DNA of 64,000 nt from Smallanthus sonchifolius (lineage: Eukaryota; Streptophyta; Magnoliopsida; Asterales; Asteraceae), in NCBI GenBank assembly GCA_023525975.1, contig CM042042.1:47999880-48063879 (forward strand), given 5' to 3'. The notes under the pieces were generated by a model. That model was not told where the DNA came from. It ran no database searches and was given only the letters and a program-made list of their open reading frames with translations. The position numbers were made by a program, and so were the translations under genes. Shown here in pieces: positions 35,268-46,524 of the stretch (position 1 is the first letter of the stretch; every line of letters begins with the position of its first letter).

Positions 35268-35509
35268 CTAGAAATCAAACCTAATCCAAAAAAACAAATT
35301 GAACACAAAAAACACAAAATATATACAAACAAATCAAAACCTGAAACTACAAACACAATGTACGAACATTTTTGAAACGGAAAACTACGAAATCGGAAGT
35401 CCAAAACAAATCGATACGCGTAGAGCCGTAGATCAAGACGTATGAACAAAACTAAACAATATTACGTAAAAATTAGTGAAATTAAAGGAGATTAGTGAGT
35501 GAAACTTAC
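35268..35509 (-). other. Probable 5'-UTR intron of DDM1
   Basis: On the minus strand TCAAA|GTAAGTTT (donor at 35509) and TTTCTAG|GGTTTTGAG (acceptor at 35268) frame a T-rich 242-bp intron ending 15 nt before the ATG. Inferred from splice signals only. Confidence 0.5.
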
Positions 35510-36009
35510 TTTGATTTGTGCAGGAAATGGTGGAAATGGAGAGTTGGAAGAAAGGTTTTCAACGGAGAAGATGAATTATTTTGTGGTTATTTAATGGCTG
35601 TCTGATCGAGGAGTGGGCGGGAAAGTTTGAATTCCCTTTATGCCCTGGAAAAAGGGTACAATTACGAGTGGTGCCATCTTTCACGCCTACCAGTCGCCAT
35701 TTCAAATTCATCCCACCAATCGAGAAATAAGACAGAAAATAAATTATTTTTCTAATTCAAAAACATTTTCGAACTGGTTTCAGGAGGAATATTATTTTTT
35801 TTAATTTAAAAATATCAGTTTTACCGTCGTCCTTTAGCCTAAATTAGTGGGTTAACCTATCGCGTTGCGTCGAGGACTCTGTATATGTATTGGACCAAAA
35901 TTTAACCTTGATATGTGCGTTAAGTTTCAACTATGTATACACTCATTTAACGTAGCTATGCTATTATTTTTATTTGTCCATTTTCACGGTAAACTAAAAA
36001 AACTTAATT
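35510..36009. other. DDM1 promoter region and spacer
   Basis: Upstream of DDM1; no gene is seen. A TATA-like TTATTTAATG lies near 35586, but the start site cannot be fixed. Confidence 0.4.
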
Positions 36010-36950
36010 GATGCAACAAAAGAAAAACAAAATTAGCTACAAAAAAGATGCACTAGATGAATCGCGCAGCTGCTGGGGTTCGAACCAGGTGGCCTGTAGG
36101 GAGAAGATGCGTGCTAGGGATGAGCATTTGATACCGAGTACAGGTACCGAACTAGTACCGATTGACAATAACGGTACCGGTACCGGTACTTGAATTTTCC
36201 ATACGGTATGGGTATCGGTACCGGTAAAAACCGTTAATTCCCGAATTGGTACCAAAATACCGAGAATATGAAGGGTTTTTGCTAGGATTTTAAAGATACC
36301 ATAATATTCCCATTCCATATTTCCATGTACTGATCTTTCACTCATTCATGTACCGGCGAGCTAGATTTATATAATTTTTCTAGAATTTTAAAGATACCAT
36401 CATAATCCCTACATTAACATTGTGTCCACATTTGGGCAACAGAGATATTGCATGCCTGCCACACTAAAAATAGCATATTAGCCTGAAATTGAAATTGGAA
36501 TATTTCTTAATAAAGGTTTGTATACATGGTAGATTTGTATATGTTTTTTTTTTACAGATTCGAGTAGGTTTGTATATAATTTTCTTCTCAACTGCACAAT
36601 CAACATATTCAAACTTGAGATATGTATGCAAAGATTTTTTATTCAGTAATTGCTCACACTTTTATTATCAAGACAAATTATTATGAATAAGATTTTCTAT
36701 AAAGCGGTAAACACCAAAGTAGTAATCACATTTTCAACCTTTTAGCAAAAAAAAAAGGAAAACACCGAATCGGTACCAAAGCGGTAAGGTACCGAAAAAC
36801 CGCTACTGTATCGTTACCGAAACAATAGTTTTCCCTCTAAATCGGTACCGGTACCGGTACGATACCGATATGGTACCGATCTCATCCCTAAGGCGCGCTA
36901 CCAACTCCACAAGCTAGAAATTGGCTTGTTTCAGTTTTTTCTAGCCAATT
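36010..36950 (-). mobile_element. tRNA-derived SINE-like element, split by an hAT insertion
   Basis: On the minus strand, right of the hAT, CTTGTGGAGTTGGTAGCGCG resembles a pol III A box region. Left of it, CACCTGGTTCGAACCCC is a B box, followed by a short body and a T-rich tail (about 36010-36040). Removing the hAT at 36115-36890 joins A and B boxes at tRNA-like spacing. Left and right limits are approximate and the element's own target duplication was not found. Confidence 0.55.
36115..36890. mobile_element. Non-autonomous hAT element with GGTACC-rich ends
   Basis: The left end TAGGGATGAGCATTTGATACC and the right end CGATCTCATCCCTA are inverted copies at TAGGGATGAG. Flanks ATGCGTGC (36107-36114) and AGGCGCGC (36891-36898) match at 6 of 8 positions, as an aged 8-bp duplication would. 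Subterminal regions contain many GGTACCGGTACC motifs. 776 bp, no transposase. Confidence 0.75.
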
Positions 36951-37173
36951 TCATTCGAATTTGTTGTTTATTTTTGCTCATTCATCGTTTTGTAGTCAGA
37001 AATAATTTCAAGCATTATGACTCGGCCATTTTCTTCCTTTTACGTGTCAGTCGTGTCGGTGTTGAGTCATTTGAATTTGTGTAGTTTCCTGACTCCGATG
37101 TTTTTTATCTCTTTTTGAAATTGAGATTCAAACTCTACAACCATAACCGGAATGGGTTCCCAATTGTCAGATA

Positions 37174-37501
37174 GCGTTTGGTATGTAGGAATGGGAGGTG
37201 GAATGGACAATTACGAGGGAATGAAAAAAATGATGTTTGGTTAGACGATGAAATGGAATCGCCACCCCCACCCACAACACCCATCACCGCCCACCACTGC
37301 TCCCGTCACCCACCGTCACCCACCACCACTCATCATCGATTTTATTCCTTCATCTTTTCTAGCCTACCAAACAACATAAAGTAATGATTTATTTCATTCC
37401 CTCATGGTAACCAAACAAGACAATTGAATGGAATGGTCAATTTCATTCATTTTCGTTCATTCTATTCCCTCGTCCATTCCATTATCTCATACCAAACAAA
37501 C
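37174..37501. mobile_element. Miniature inverted-repeat element, GTTTGGTATG ends
   Basis: The left end GCGTTTGGTATG and the right end, complemented, GTTTGTTTGGTATG are inverted. Arms further contain GGAATGGA-type repeats facing each other. The centre is a Pro/His-codon-like CACCACCCACC low-complexity stretch. 328 bp, non-coding. Target duplication not resolved. Confidence 0.55.
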
Positions 37502-40500
37502 TCTCCATAGTCTTTTATAATCTCCCATTCGATCATGTGGGAGAAATCTTTCTACTCATTTTTTTTATACTTCTTCCACGGTTTCTTAATTATATTCACA
37601 TCATTGGTTTCACTAGCCCATCAATGTTTCTACGTATTTTTTTATAACATCATCCGATGTTTAAACCTGGTTTGACTCGTTCGACCAATAAACCAGTAAG
37701 TCATCGAAGTGTACCCATTTTGAACCATCTAAAAATTGATGGCAGCTCCCCCCCCCCCCCCCCAATGCATACCATATATTACTACTCCCTTATGATTTTT
37801 TACTTAAAATAAAAATAATGAGTTTGCGTAATGGGAGGAATGAGAGTTACTGACTAATGGTGTTGTGTTTGGGGGAGAAGGAGGATTCGTGCGTGTGGGA
37901 GCTGGATGGTAATGAATAACTCTTGGTTAAAAGTGTTAGTATCAGCATTGGCGGACCCAAAAAAAAATTTATGGTTGTTGGAAAATTTTCCGTGTTCAGA
38001 TATTTATTAAAAGAGTTTTTCTTTGTCAGGTGTAAGACCCCAACCTGACATCTCACAGTTGGTTCTCATAACGGGTCATTCTCTTTAAAACACATTTATT
38101 ATTAATCAAACTACAGCGGAAGTGTTTCTAAAATCATTTATTACTATTTAATGTTGTTAAATTTACCTCACGAATGTCTGCACACCAATCCGATTAGCAC
38201 CGCTTCCAAGCCAAGATACGTTAACGCGACACTTACCTGCAAAACAATCTAACGTACACACAAAGTCAGCTACGATGAGTGAGTTCTAATAGTTTATTTT
38301 AATTAAAATCCAACCCGTCACATAAGTTATTCAAAGTTTACTTAGGACCCACGGTCCTTATAAATTTATTTACCGGTTCATAACAACTACATAGCCCCGG
38401 CAATCCCATAACTATTCATTACCCAAGACTCGTCCCATAATAATAATAATTCCTCAGTTCCGTCAACATAGGTCGAACTTTATACACTAATAACGCATAC
38501 ACTGGGATACATATTAACTCGACACTTAGTTAACCCAGCAAAACTCTAGACATCAACCTACCCGACCTAACTCAAGACTCGTACGTTTCAACTGACACGA
38601 CAGTTATACACGTCACGTCACAATCCTAGCATCACGGTCGATCTGACTCTATATATCACAATAATAACATTCACACGTCACATTAGCATTAACACATCAA
38701 TATCATCTCATGCGTAATAAATATATCTCAACGTTTGCATGCAATTCCACACACATGTAAATATACATGTAAACAAATACCTCGTCACTGCATCCTCGTC
38801 AGGGCGTTCGACGCACCCTAAGCTCAGCATTAACCTGTTAAGCAAATGTCACCGTTGGTGACTTCCCGAAGGATCTTGTCCTTCACAAATCCCGTTTGCC
38901 ATGTCATAAAGACAACGATGCAAACACGACGCGCAAACATATAACACATAATATCACACATCATTTACATGACTCGATAACTACCCCTACACCTCACATA
39001 TACACTAGCATGACATATATATTTTCACATGAATTCACAGACATTTAATTTAAGGCCCGACTCTTCCCGATCGGCCCTTAACACGTCACATAATAACAAC
39101 CCATACCCTTTGCTCACATATTTTCATGAACACACCATAGACCTTACGACTCATTAATAATCATTTTATATTCAAAACACATTGGGTTAAAACCCGAAAC
39201 TCTTAACACGACTAATTTTGTTAACACCTCTTGACTGTATGTACGATAGCCCAAAAACAATAAAACATTTAAAAAAGTAGGGGATTAGAAACTCACCGGT
39301 TTGATGATCCCCACAAGTACTGCAACGCTTCGTCGTACGAACCCGAACCTGTTAACGTATGACCACATAGTCAGACACGTCCTACCTATACATAAAATGA
39401 CTCATAAATATAACTAAATCCACAATGTTCGTCCCATCTCCTCATCGACATATCAAGCACACCCGACTGAATCGTCCTCACTTCGTTTAGAAACCGTGTA
39501 CCCAAGCTGCTTCGTCCCATGCGTTTACGTACACGTCCATACAAACCTTAGTTCCCGACTATCTGTGTACTCGAACCTTCCCTTTATACATGCATGCATG
39601 TTACGTAGCCATGCAAACCCTACTTGTCTCACCCTCACATAGCCCGTCCACGTACCCCTACATGCCACTGTGCGTCCCCCGCACCATCCTCCCATGACCG
39701 GGTGTCACCTCGTTGACCATCAGTGTCCCACCGTGCCCCGCCGTCGTGCACCACCATGCACGTTATCAACATTATTGCCTTCCTTGTCAGGTTCCAATAG
39801 CCGTTCACCCCACGCGTCCTCTCCCTGAACCTCGGCTGCCTCCGCCTTTTCTCACCACAACACCACCACGAGCAGTAGTTGTAACGAACCATTTTTCAGG
39901 TTCATATTATAATATGCATAGCATATTATATAGAGGTGAAACTAAATAAAATGATGGATGGAGGTTTATTATAAACATGAGACATAACTAGTTTGGGTGA
40001 AAGGAGTTAACTTGGAAAGTTGAGGGACTATTTATGTAATTATGGCAAAGCTGCCATTTGACTCATAAAAGAGTCAAAATACACACACAAGTTCATTGTG
40101 TGTGTCGTTGAAACTAAGAGGAATAGAAGGAAAAGAAGCTTTGATCAAGATCAAGAAATTGGAAGTTTGCATGCTTGGATTGAAAGATGTTGGTGTATGC
40201 ATCTTGTTCTAATCATCATGTAAGTGTCATCTTCTCCATCTTAACTTCCATTGTTGAGTTTCTTGGTGGGTTTTAGTAGAAAACGAAATTGAGATGGATT
40301 TGGGTTAAATTGATGCTAGTTAAGTGTTAATATAGCTTGAATGAGGGTAAAGGAAGATAAATAACATCATCTAAACATCTAATTCAAGGATTCATGAATT
40401 TGTGTTCATGAGGATGTTATGGAGTTTTTATCTCAAAATTATTAAAATGATATATGAGAGATTTGTAAGTGTCTAAAGATGAGAGAAGACACGATAATTG

Positions 40501-41029
40501 AAAGAAACTCACTTGTTTTGATGAATGATGAAAATGGTAAAAGTGAAGAGTTCATATGGGTATGATAGTAGTGAGATTTAATTATGCCCATAAGGTGTTT
40601 GATGAAATGCCTAAATGAATTGAAAAGTGGTAAATGGGTGTTTGAGGTTTGGGTAAGGGTGTAATAACCAAACTAATTTAGAATGTTGATCTTTAGATCA
40701 TAAAGGTGTGTAAGGTGTCAATTGGTGATCATGGATTACTAATTGTAAATGGGTTGTATAGGTGATCAAATGGTAGGGAAGCTAGCTAGGAAGATCAAGC
40801 GGGGTCATCTTTAGCAAAAGGTAAGTGCTTTGCACTTACTTAGTAATGATAGGTGGTGGTAATTACATATATTTAATTTACACGTTGGTTGTTCAAATAT
40901 CTTGTATGTTGAGAATTAAAGAAATTGCATATGGTGAAAATATGCAAGGGTGGGTGCGTGGTGTTTGAGGTCTAAGAATCTCGCCTTGTTGTTTGATGAA
41001 TTAAGTTAAAAAAACCTATATGGTGTATT

Positions 41030-41790
41030 GGTGTAAAATTGACTTGTGTGGTAAAAGTCAAACTTGTATGCATAATGTAGTTTGAAATTGGTGTAGTTGA
41101 CTATGTGGTAGATAGTCAAACTAAAACGTAGAATATGTTAAATTGGTGTAGTTAACTATGTGGTATATAGTTAAACTAAAAAGTAGAATTTGGTAATTTT
41201 GTGTAATTGACTTATGTGATATCTAGTCAAACTAGATGTGATAAATTGATGTAATTGACTTATGTGGTGTAAAGTCAAACTAAACGTGGTAATTCGAAGT
41301 AATTGACTTATGTGGTATATAAGTCAAACCATTGTTGAATAACGATGAATTGGTGTAAATTGACTTAATGTGGTATAAGTCAAACCATTGTGGAATAATG
41401 GTGAAATTGGTGTAAATTGACTTAATGTGGTATAAGTCAAACCATTGTGGAATAATGGTGAAATTGTGAATTGATTAATGTGGTATAAGTCAAACCATTG
41501 TGGAATAATGGTGAAATTGGTGTGAATTGACTTATGTGGTATATAAATCAAACCATTGTGGAATAATGATGAAATTGGTGTGAATTGACTTATGTGGTAT
41601 ATAAGTCAAACCATTGTTGAATAATGATGAATTGGTGTAAATTTACTTAATGTGGTATAAGTCAAACCATTGTGGAATAATGGTGAAATTGGCGTGAATT
41701 GAATTATGTGGTATATGAGTCAAACTATTATGAAATAATGGTGAAATTGGTATGAATTGACTTATGTGGTATATAAGGCAAATTTGGGGT
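41030..41790. repeat. Minisatellite, about 14 units of 46-60 bp
   Basis: Units carry TTGACTTATGTGGTATATAA then GTCAAACCATTGTGGAATAA and TGGTGAAATTGGTGTGAA, with older shorter variants on the left and near-identical ones at 41320-41720. GACTTA...TAAGTC inside each unit is a short palindrome. It sits inside the solo LTR at 39880-42303. Confidence 0.9.
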
Positions 41791-41799
41791 TGGCTGATG

Positions 41800-41935
41800 C
41801 AGGGCTGTTCCCTGGGACGCCCCCTGGGCTTCTGGGACGCCCCAAGTGGAACGCCTGGTGTCTCTGGGACGCCTGATGGCTTCTGTTTGCTTCTGGGACG
41901 CCCCAAGTGGGACGCCCATTGGCTGAATTTTGAGT
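41800..41935. repeat. GC-rich direct repeats, CTGGGACGCC
   Basis: CTGGGACGCC occurs five times, partly in a longer unit CTGGGACGCCCCAAGTGG that appears at least twice. It is strikingly GC-rich compared with the AT-rich LTR around it and begins directly after the minisatellite. Confidence 0.8.
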
Positions 41936-42939
41936 TTCCTTCCTAGGACACTTTGGGGGGTCTTGGGACATGTTGTATCATTACTAATGGTTATTTGTGG
42001 TGTTTTTGGATGTAGGGAAAGCTCCGGAATGATCTTGGGTCTCGCCCAAATTGGACATTGGATTCTCAAAGTTGTTTTACATGTTTGTTTTGATTAAACT
42101 TCTCATGGTAGACTTTTACAAACATGTTAGGTTGTTTAACACTTGTGGATAAGTGTGACTAACTTGACTTCTTTTGCGTATTTTAGAAAGTCTAAACTTA
42201 TGTTGTAAAACTTAAAAGTGAGGATACGTTATATTTTGTCTGGGACCTAAACTCTGTGTTGTTTTAAAAAGCTTAAAATGGTTTGAAAAATTTAGGTGTT
42301 ACAATAGCCACTATGGCAGCCACCACAGGCGCACCCCCCCCCCCCCCCCGCCCGACACCTGTTGTCTCCCATCTCACCTCCACGTCCGATTGCCTAGTCC
42401 CTGCCGCCACTCGCTACATCGATAGCTACTGTCACCAAGGGTTGCAGTCACGACCGGTAGCCCGTAACCCTCACTGTCGGCCACCTTCTCCCTACACCCC
42501 CTCGCTAACCGACACCACAGTCCCGAACCCTATTCGGGTTTTTGCATTAAATTGAAACAAGGAAATTAACGAATAGAAGTGAGGGTTACCTTTCTCGATA
42601 CGAGATTTTCCCCCGCTCGTTGCCGCCATAGAACCACTGTCGCGTCCCCTTGCTCTCTCCCTTGCAGCCGTCTCAAGCCCCTAGACCGATTATGGTATGT
42701 TTACATAAAAGTGGTATTTAAACCTTTGAGGTATTACGTCGTAGTCCTCAGGTTTTCGTTTTGCAAACTTTGGTCACAAACGGCTCTCTCTTCCATCGAC
42801 TAATCGCCTCTTTTTGGTAGTTAAACACATCTCTAATAACCACCCTAACACCCTTCGCATAATATAAAGAGTCGGTCATCCGGTAGCCCGAGCCATCTAA
42901 ATTTAGATTTCTGAGATTTTTTTTTTGCCAAATGTCAGG

Positions 42940-43614
42940 TCATCAAACTTTTTTCGGTGTTTGGATGTCGATAATCTAATATTCTAATGATTAATATAGC
43001 AAATAATCAAATAATAAAGTGAAATTTAAATTAAAGTTCAAAAAAATACTTAATTCGTTAGAGAAAAAGTTAAACAAATACCTAAATTAGGGTTTTTTGG
43101 TACAAGATTCGGGAGAGTGGATGGGCAACCTCTATCACAACCTGACTCACGCATACGATAGTAACATGTGATTTTTAATTAGGTTTGGAGGGGGGCACTT
43201 CTCAGTAGATAAGTCGTTTGTTTCCGTTTCACCTAATCACGTTCGATAAAGATGGGAAATGTATGACAAGACCGGTTAATTGTTTAGAAGGAATTAGATG
43301 GCTTAGGGTAAAATGTTATTTGGTTAAATGGTTAGTGTCCTAGTGAGGTTAATTGTTTATAAAGTTTATTAACGGGTATGCCCAATCAACTAATTAAATT
43401 ATAATAAGTTAATATTTTTTAATTAGTTTATAGTAATTAATACGTTTATATTTGTAAAATTTTAAAGTTTTATATTAATTTTTTTGGGTGTCGTTTTGGT
43501 CAAAAGAAATTTCATGGGGGTCGCTCGCGATTAGATCGTACACATAACAAACAATTTTTTTTTCATGGGGTCGGCCGACCCCCATCCCAATCATGTAGGT
43601 ACGCCCATGAGTAT
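42940..43614. other. Intergenic, no gene
   Basis: AT-rich spacer. GTCGGCCGAC near 43570 is a 10-bp palindrome. Nothing else could be assigned. Confidence 0.4.
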
Positions 43615-44211
43615 CAGTATGGACAATGTAACTCTTACTTCTATCGATTCTGAGACTAGGTGGAACAAATTTACTCAAAAAAGTGAATATTATGGTGTGG
43701 AGGGTTCTCTTGGATCGTTTTCCAACGAGAAGTAATCTTTTATAAGAAGGGTTTTGAAATTCCTTCGACTTTGTGTCCGTTGTGTAATGACTACGTGGAA
43801 GTTATTAATCACGTATTGGGAGACTGTTCTTTGGTTTGTATGGTGTGGTCCTTGGTCTTTAAATGGAGTGAGTTGGATCGGCCTCCCTTCTACTCAACCG
43901 ATGAGGTTAACTAGCTTCATTGATTCCTTGAGATGTTTAAGGCGGAATAAAATTTTGGTTGAAGGGGTGTGTTTCACTGTTTGGTGGGCTCTTAGGAGAT
44001 TGAATAAGAAGACCATTTTTTACACTAAGTTAGGGATTTTTGATTTAAGTGTAAGTTATTCCAATTTATGGCATAACAATAGGAATAATAAAGTTAACTT
44101 TGGTTGGGATGAGTGGATTAGAAACCCTCTCATTTTAATGTAATCTTTGTTCGGGTCCAACTACCTTAGTCGGGTGTTTTTATATATATCATGTTGTCGT
44201 TCGAAAAAAAA
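43615..44211 (+). mobile_element. 5'-truncated LINE fragment (C-terminal zinc-knuckle region)
   Basis: Frame fragments read LDRFPTRSNLFIRR-like text (disrupted), then LCPLCNDYVEVINHVL with the CPLC...H..C pattern of the zf-RVT domain, then after frameshifts FTVWWALRRLNKKTIF and FGWDEWIRNPL, as in the C-terminus of plant L1-type LINEs. It ends in a short A-run at 44204-44211. Several frameshifts make it non-coding. The 5' boundary is approximate. Confidence 0.65.
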
Positions 44212-44516
44212 CTTATAGATGAATGATTGAAGTTCTTAGCTGTTGAAATGCTTGAACATGTTTAAATAGAGAAGTTCATGAATTTTTGGACTTCAACATG
44301 ATACCATTTGTTATAGTATGTTGATTTGGTGTTTAAACACGAGTAAACTTGACAAAGGTTCATGGAAGGGGCCTATAGTATGCCCATTAGCGTACCATTA
44401 CGACGGTGTATAAGATCATGCATTAAAACCCATTGTTGTACGTTGGTAATACACAGACATGAGCGTTTATATGGTTGTATAAGGTTTCTATACGCCTGCA
44501 TACATGGCATACACTC
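44212..44516. other. Spacer before the hAT at 44525
   Basis: No gene recognised. It contains several short ATAC/GTAT phrases and the left target copy GTATGCCT (44517-44524) at its end. Confidence 0.4.
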
Positions 44517-44860
44517 GTATGCCTCAGGGGCGGCCCAATGGGCTTAAGCCCTAAAGCAACCCCCAATCTTTAAAATTTTTATTTTATATATATTGCATAG
44601 ATTTGGGCTTGGGCTGTTACTGTACTGGGTTAAATTAGGAGGGGAAAGTGGGAATAAAAAACAACGCCAGTCACTCTATCTATTCAATTACCGCTCAAAA
44701 GTTTAGGTCAAATAGAGGAAACAAATCATCTCCCCTCTAGCATTCTTGAACAATGAAATGGCATGGAGAAGTCAATGAGAAATCATCGGTAAATCGGTAA
44801 CTTTATCCTCAAACTTCAATATTTTCAAATGCCAATCAGTGTTATTTGCCTATTTCACTT

Positions 44861-46524
44861 TTTTTTTTGAACAATCACTTTCATTAGAACCAGAACGACG
44901 ACCCAAAACAGGCCGACTAAAACCAACAAAATTACATAATTACAAATTTACACCAATCTTCCCACGAAGTATATATATTTTTCGATCTATTAGAAAACCA
45001 AAGAAACCCAACCGCTGTGATATGACTAATGATTTTCTCCACTTTGACGGGATTATCCGAGAAGGCCTAATCGTTCCTCGCCTTCCAAAGACACCAACAC
45101 CCAATCATAATAATACCGTGAATGACCTCCTTCTCCCTTTCCGTCTTCCCCGATAAGCCATGAACCTCCAACAAATCTTTGAAAGAGAAAACATAGAAAT
45201 TCGGGATTCTACACCAAACACTAATGTGTTGCCACAGAATCGTTGCCACCATGCACGAAGTGAAAAGGTGCTCCACTGTTTCCTCCCCATCGCTACACAA
45301 AGGACACGAAACATCATCTAATTGAATATTCCGTCTTCTCAGCGCAACCCTAGTCGGGATTTTGTCCATCTCCGCCCTCCCCGCGTAAACATTGCATTTG
45401 ATCGGAACCCATTTACACCACTCCATCACAAAGCGCACACTAACCGCCTCAGTATTCTGTAAGATTTTCCTTATACTATTAACCGAGAATTCATTGTAAG
45501 GCCCAACAACCCACGGGCATTGATCCGCCAAGTCCCCGGATCTCACGCTATCCAGAAGAATAGCCAATTGCTGAAGCTCGTGCAACTCTTCCAAAGATGA
45601 GGGAGACCGTTTCCAAACCCACCGTAAATGGATACTCGAGACCGAGTCCCCCACCCGGTTACTAACCTTGCATCTTTTATCCTTTTCTAGGCTGAATAAT
45701 GAAGAGAATTTGAACCTTAAAGGCCCCTCCCCCAGCCACGAATCTAACCAAAAAGCCACTTCCTCCCCGTTGCCAATAATGCCTCTAAAGCAGTTACGGA
45801 TAGGGACTCCATTGACCATAGATTTGGTGATAGTTTTAGCGATATTTCCCCAAACTCCTCCAAGCGTCTTCTTCGCAGGAATGATCTCCCAATTTTTCCT
45901 GCTATCGTGAAGGGAGAGGATAATTCTCCTCCAAAGATTGCTTCTTTCCGACTTAAATCTCCACCCCCATTTTATCAAAAAAGCGTCGTTTATCTCCTTA
46001 AGCTTGCAAAGCCCAAGGCCCCCTTTATCTTTAGGGGTCGTAACCCGGTCCCAAGCGACCCAATACATCTTTTTATCCGAACCCGCTCCTCCCCATAGAA
46101 ATCTCTTCATGATAGATTCCAAGTCCTGAATAACTTTTTTCGGCGCCTTGTATAGTGAGAAATAGTAGTTCGGCAAGCATTCCAACACTGCTTTTATGAG
46201 AGTCACCCTACCTCCAATAGAAAGGATAGAAGACTTCCAAAACGCAAGTCTTTTTTCGAAGATGTCATACACCGGTTTCCAATTGTTTATCCTGTTCATG
46301 TTGGCACCAACCGTTAAACCCAAGTATTTGAAAGGGGGAGAATCCAGCTTGCATCCAAACACTCTAGCCATCTCCTCCGTATCACACATGTTCACTCCCA
46401 TTCCGAAAAGGTTAGGTTTCACAGTATTGATTTTAAGACCCGAACACAAGTGAAAACACCGTAAAATTCTGACAACATTCAGGACCTCCTCCTTCTCCCA
46501 TTCCCAAGGATGATGGTATCATCC
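44861..46524 (-). mobile_element. 5'-truncated LINE (L1-type) with 14-bp TSD
   Basis: TGCCTATTTCACTT flanks both sides (44847-44860 and 46525-46538). A T-run at the left edge (44861-44868) is the complemented poly(A) tail. The coding strand is minus, and the element begins at the right inside the reverse transcriptase, at the DD of the catalytic motif (complement of about 46519-46524). It is a dead-on-arrival copy that landed inside the hAT at 44525-47285. Confidence 0.9.
45067..46449 (-). pseudogene. LINE reverse transcriptase C-terminus plus zf-RVT domain
   Basis: 460 codons from the first ATG. It contains the post-catalytic RT region (FKYLGLTVGANMNRINNWKP, SIGGRVTLIKAVLECLPNYY, KRFLWGG), GGLGLCKLKEINDAFLIKW, and a C-terminal zinc-binding region SCPLCSDGEETVEHLFTSC. 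The coding frame continues upstream of this ATG to about 46500, where a 1-bp loss next to DDTIILG breaks it. The fingers domain, most of the palm and the endonuclease are missing through 5' truncation. The long surviving frame suggests a relatively young copy. Confidence 0.88.

Larger units (their letters stand above)
39880..42303 (+). mobile_element. Solo LTR (2.4 kb) containing a minisatellite
   Basis: It starts TGTAACGAACC and ends TTAGGTGTTACA, the TG...CA pattern of LTRs. Flanking pentamers GTAGT and ATAGC match at the central three bases only. A leader-like GGGACTATTTATGTAATT region near 40023 and a T/G-rich 3' part resemble long Ty3-type LTRs. No primer site or interior follows it, hence solo. 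Confidence 0.6.
38031..42934 (-). mobile_element. Probable minus-strand solo LTR, split by another LTR
   Basis: The left edge TGTAAGACCCCAACC is the complement of a GGGGTCTTACA LTR end. TCAGG flanks it at 38026-38030 and again at 42935-42939, consistent with a 5-bp target duplication. The sequences on both sides of the inner insertion (38031-39879 and 42304-42934) share a C-rich composition and would form one unit of about 2.5 kb. The right terminus ends in CAAATG, not the expected CA, so that boundary is tentative. No open frame in it has a recognisable domain. Confidence 0.5.

Noticed and set aside
36060..36100. Possible tRNA gene from the GGTTCGAACC box
   Set aside because: No paired acceptor stem or anticodon arm can be folded; the A box is 0.8 kb away beyond an hAT, so a SINE is the better reading.
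41030..41790. Regular repeats that superficially resemble a CRISPR array
   Set aside because: Units are contiguous and similar along their full length with no unique spacers, in plant nuclear DNA; it is a minisatellite.
42283..42803. Two proline/serine-rich open frames on the plus strand
   Set aside because: They cross the boundary between two LTRs and reflect C-rich sequence; no start context, domain or splice structure.
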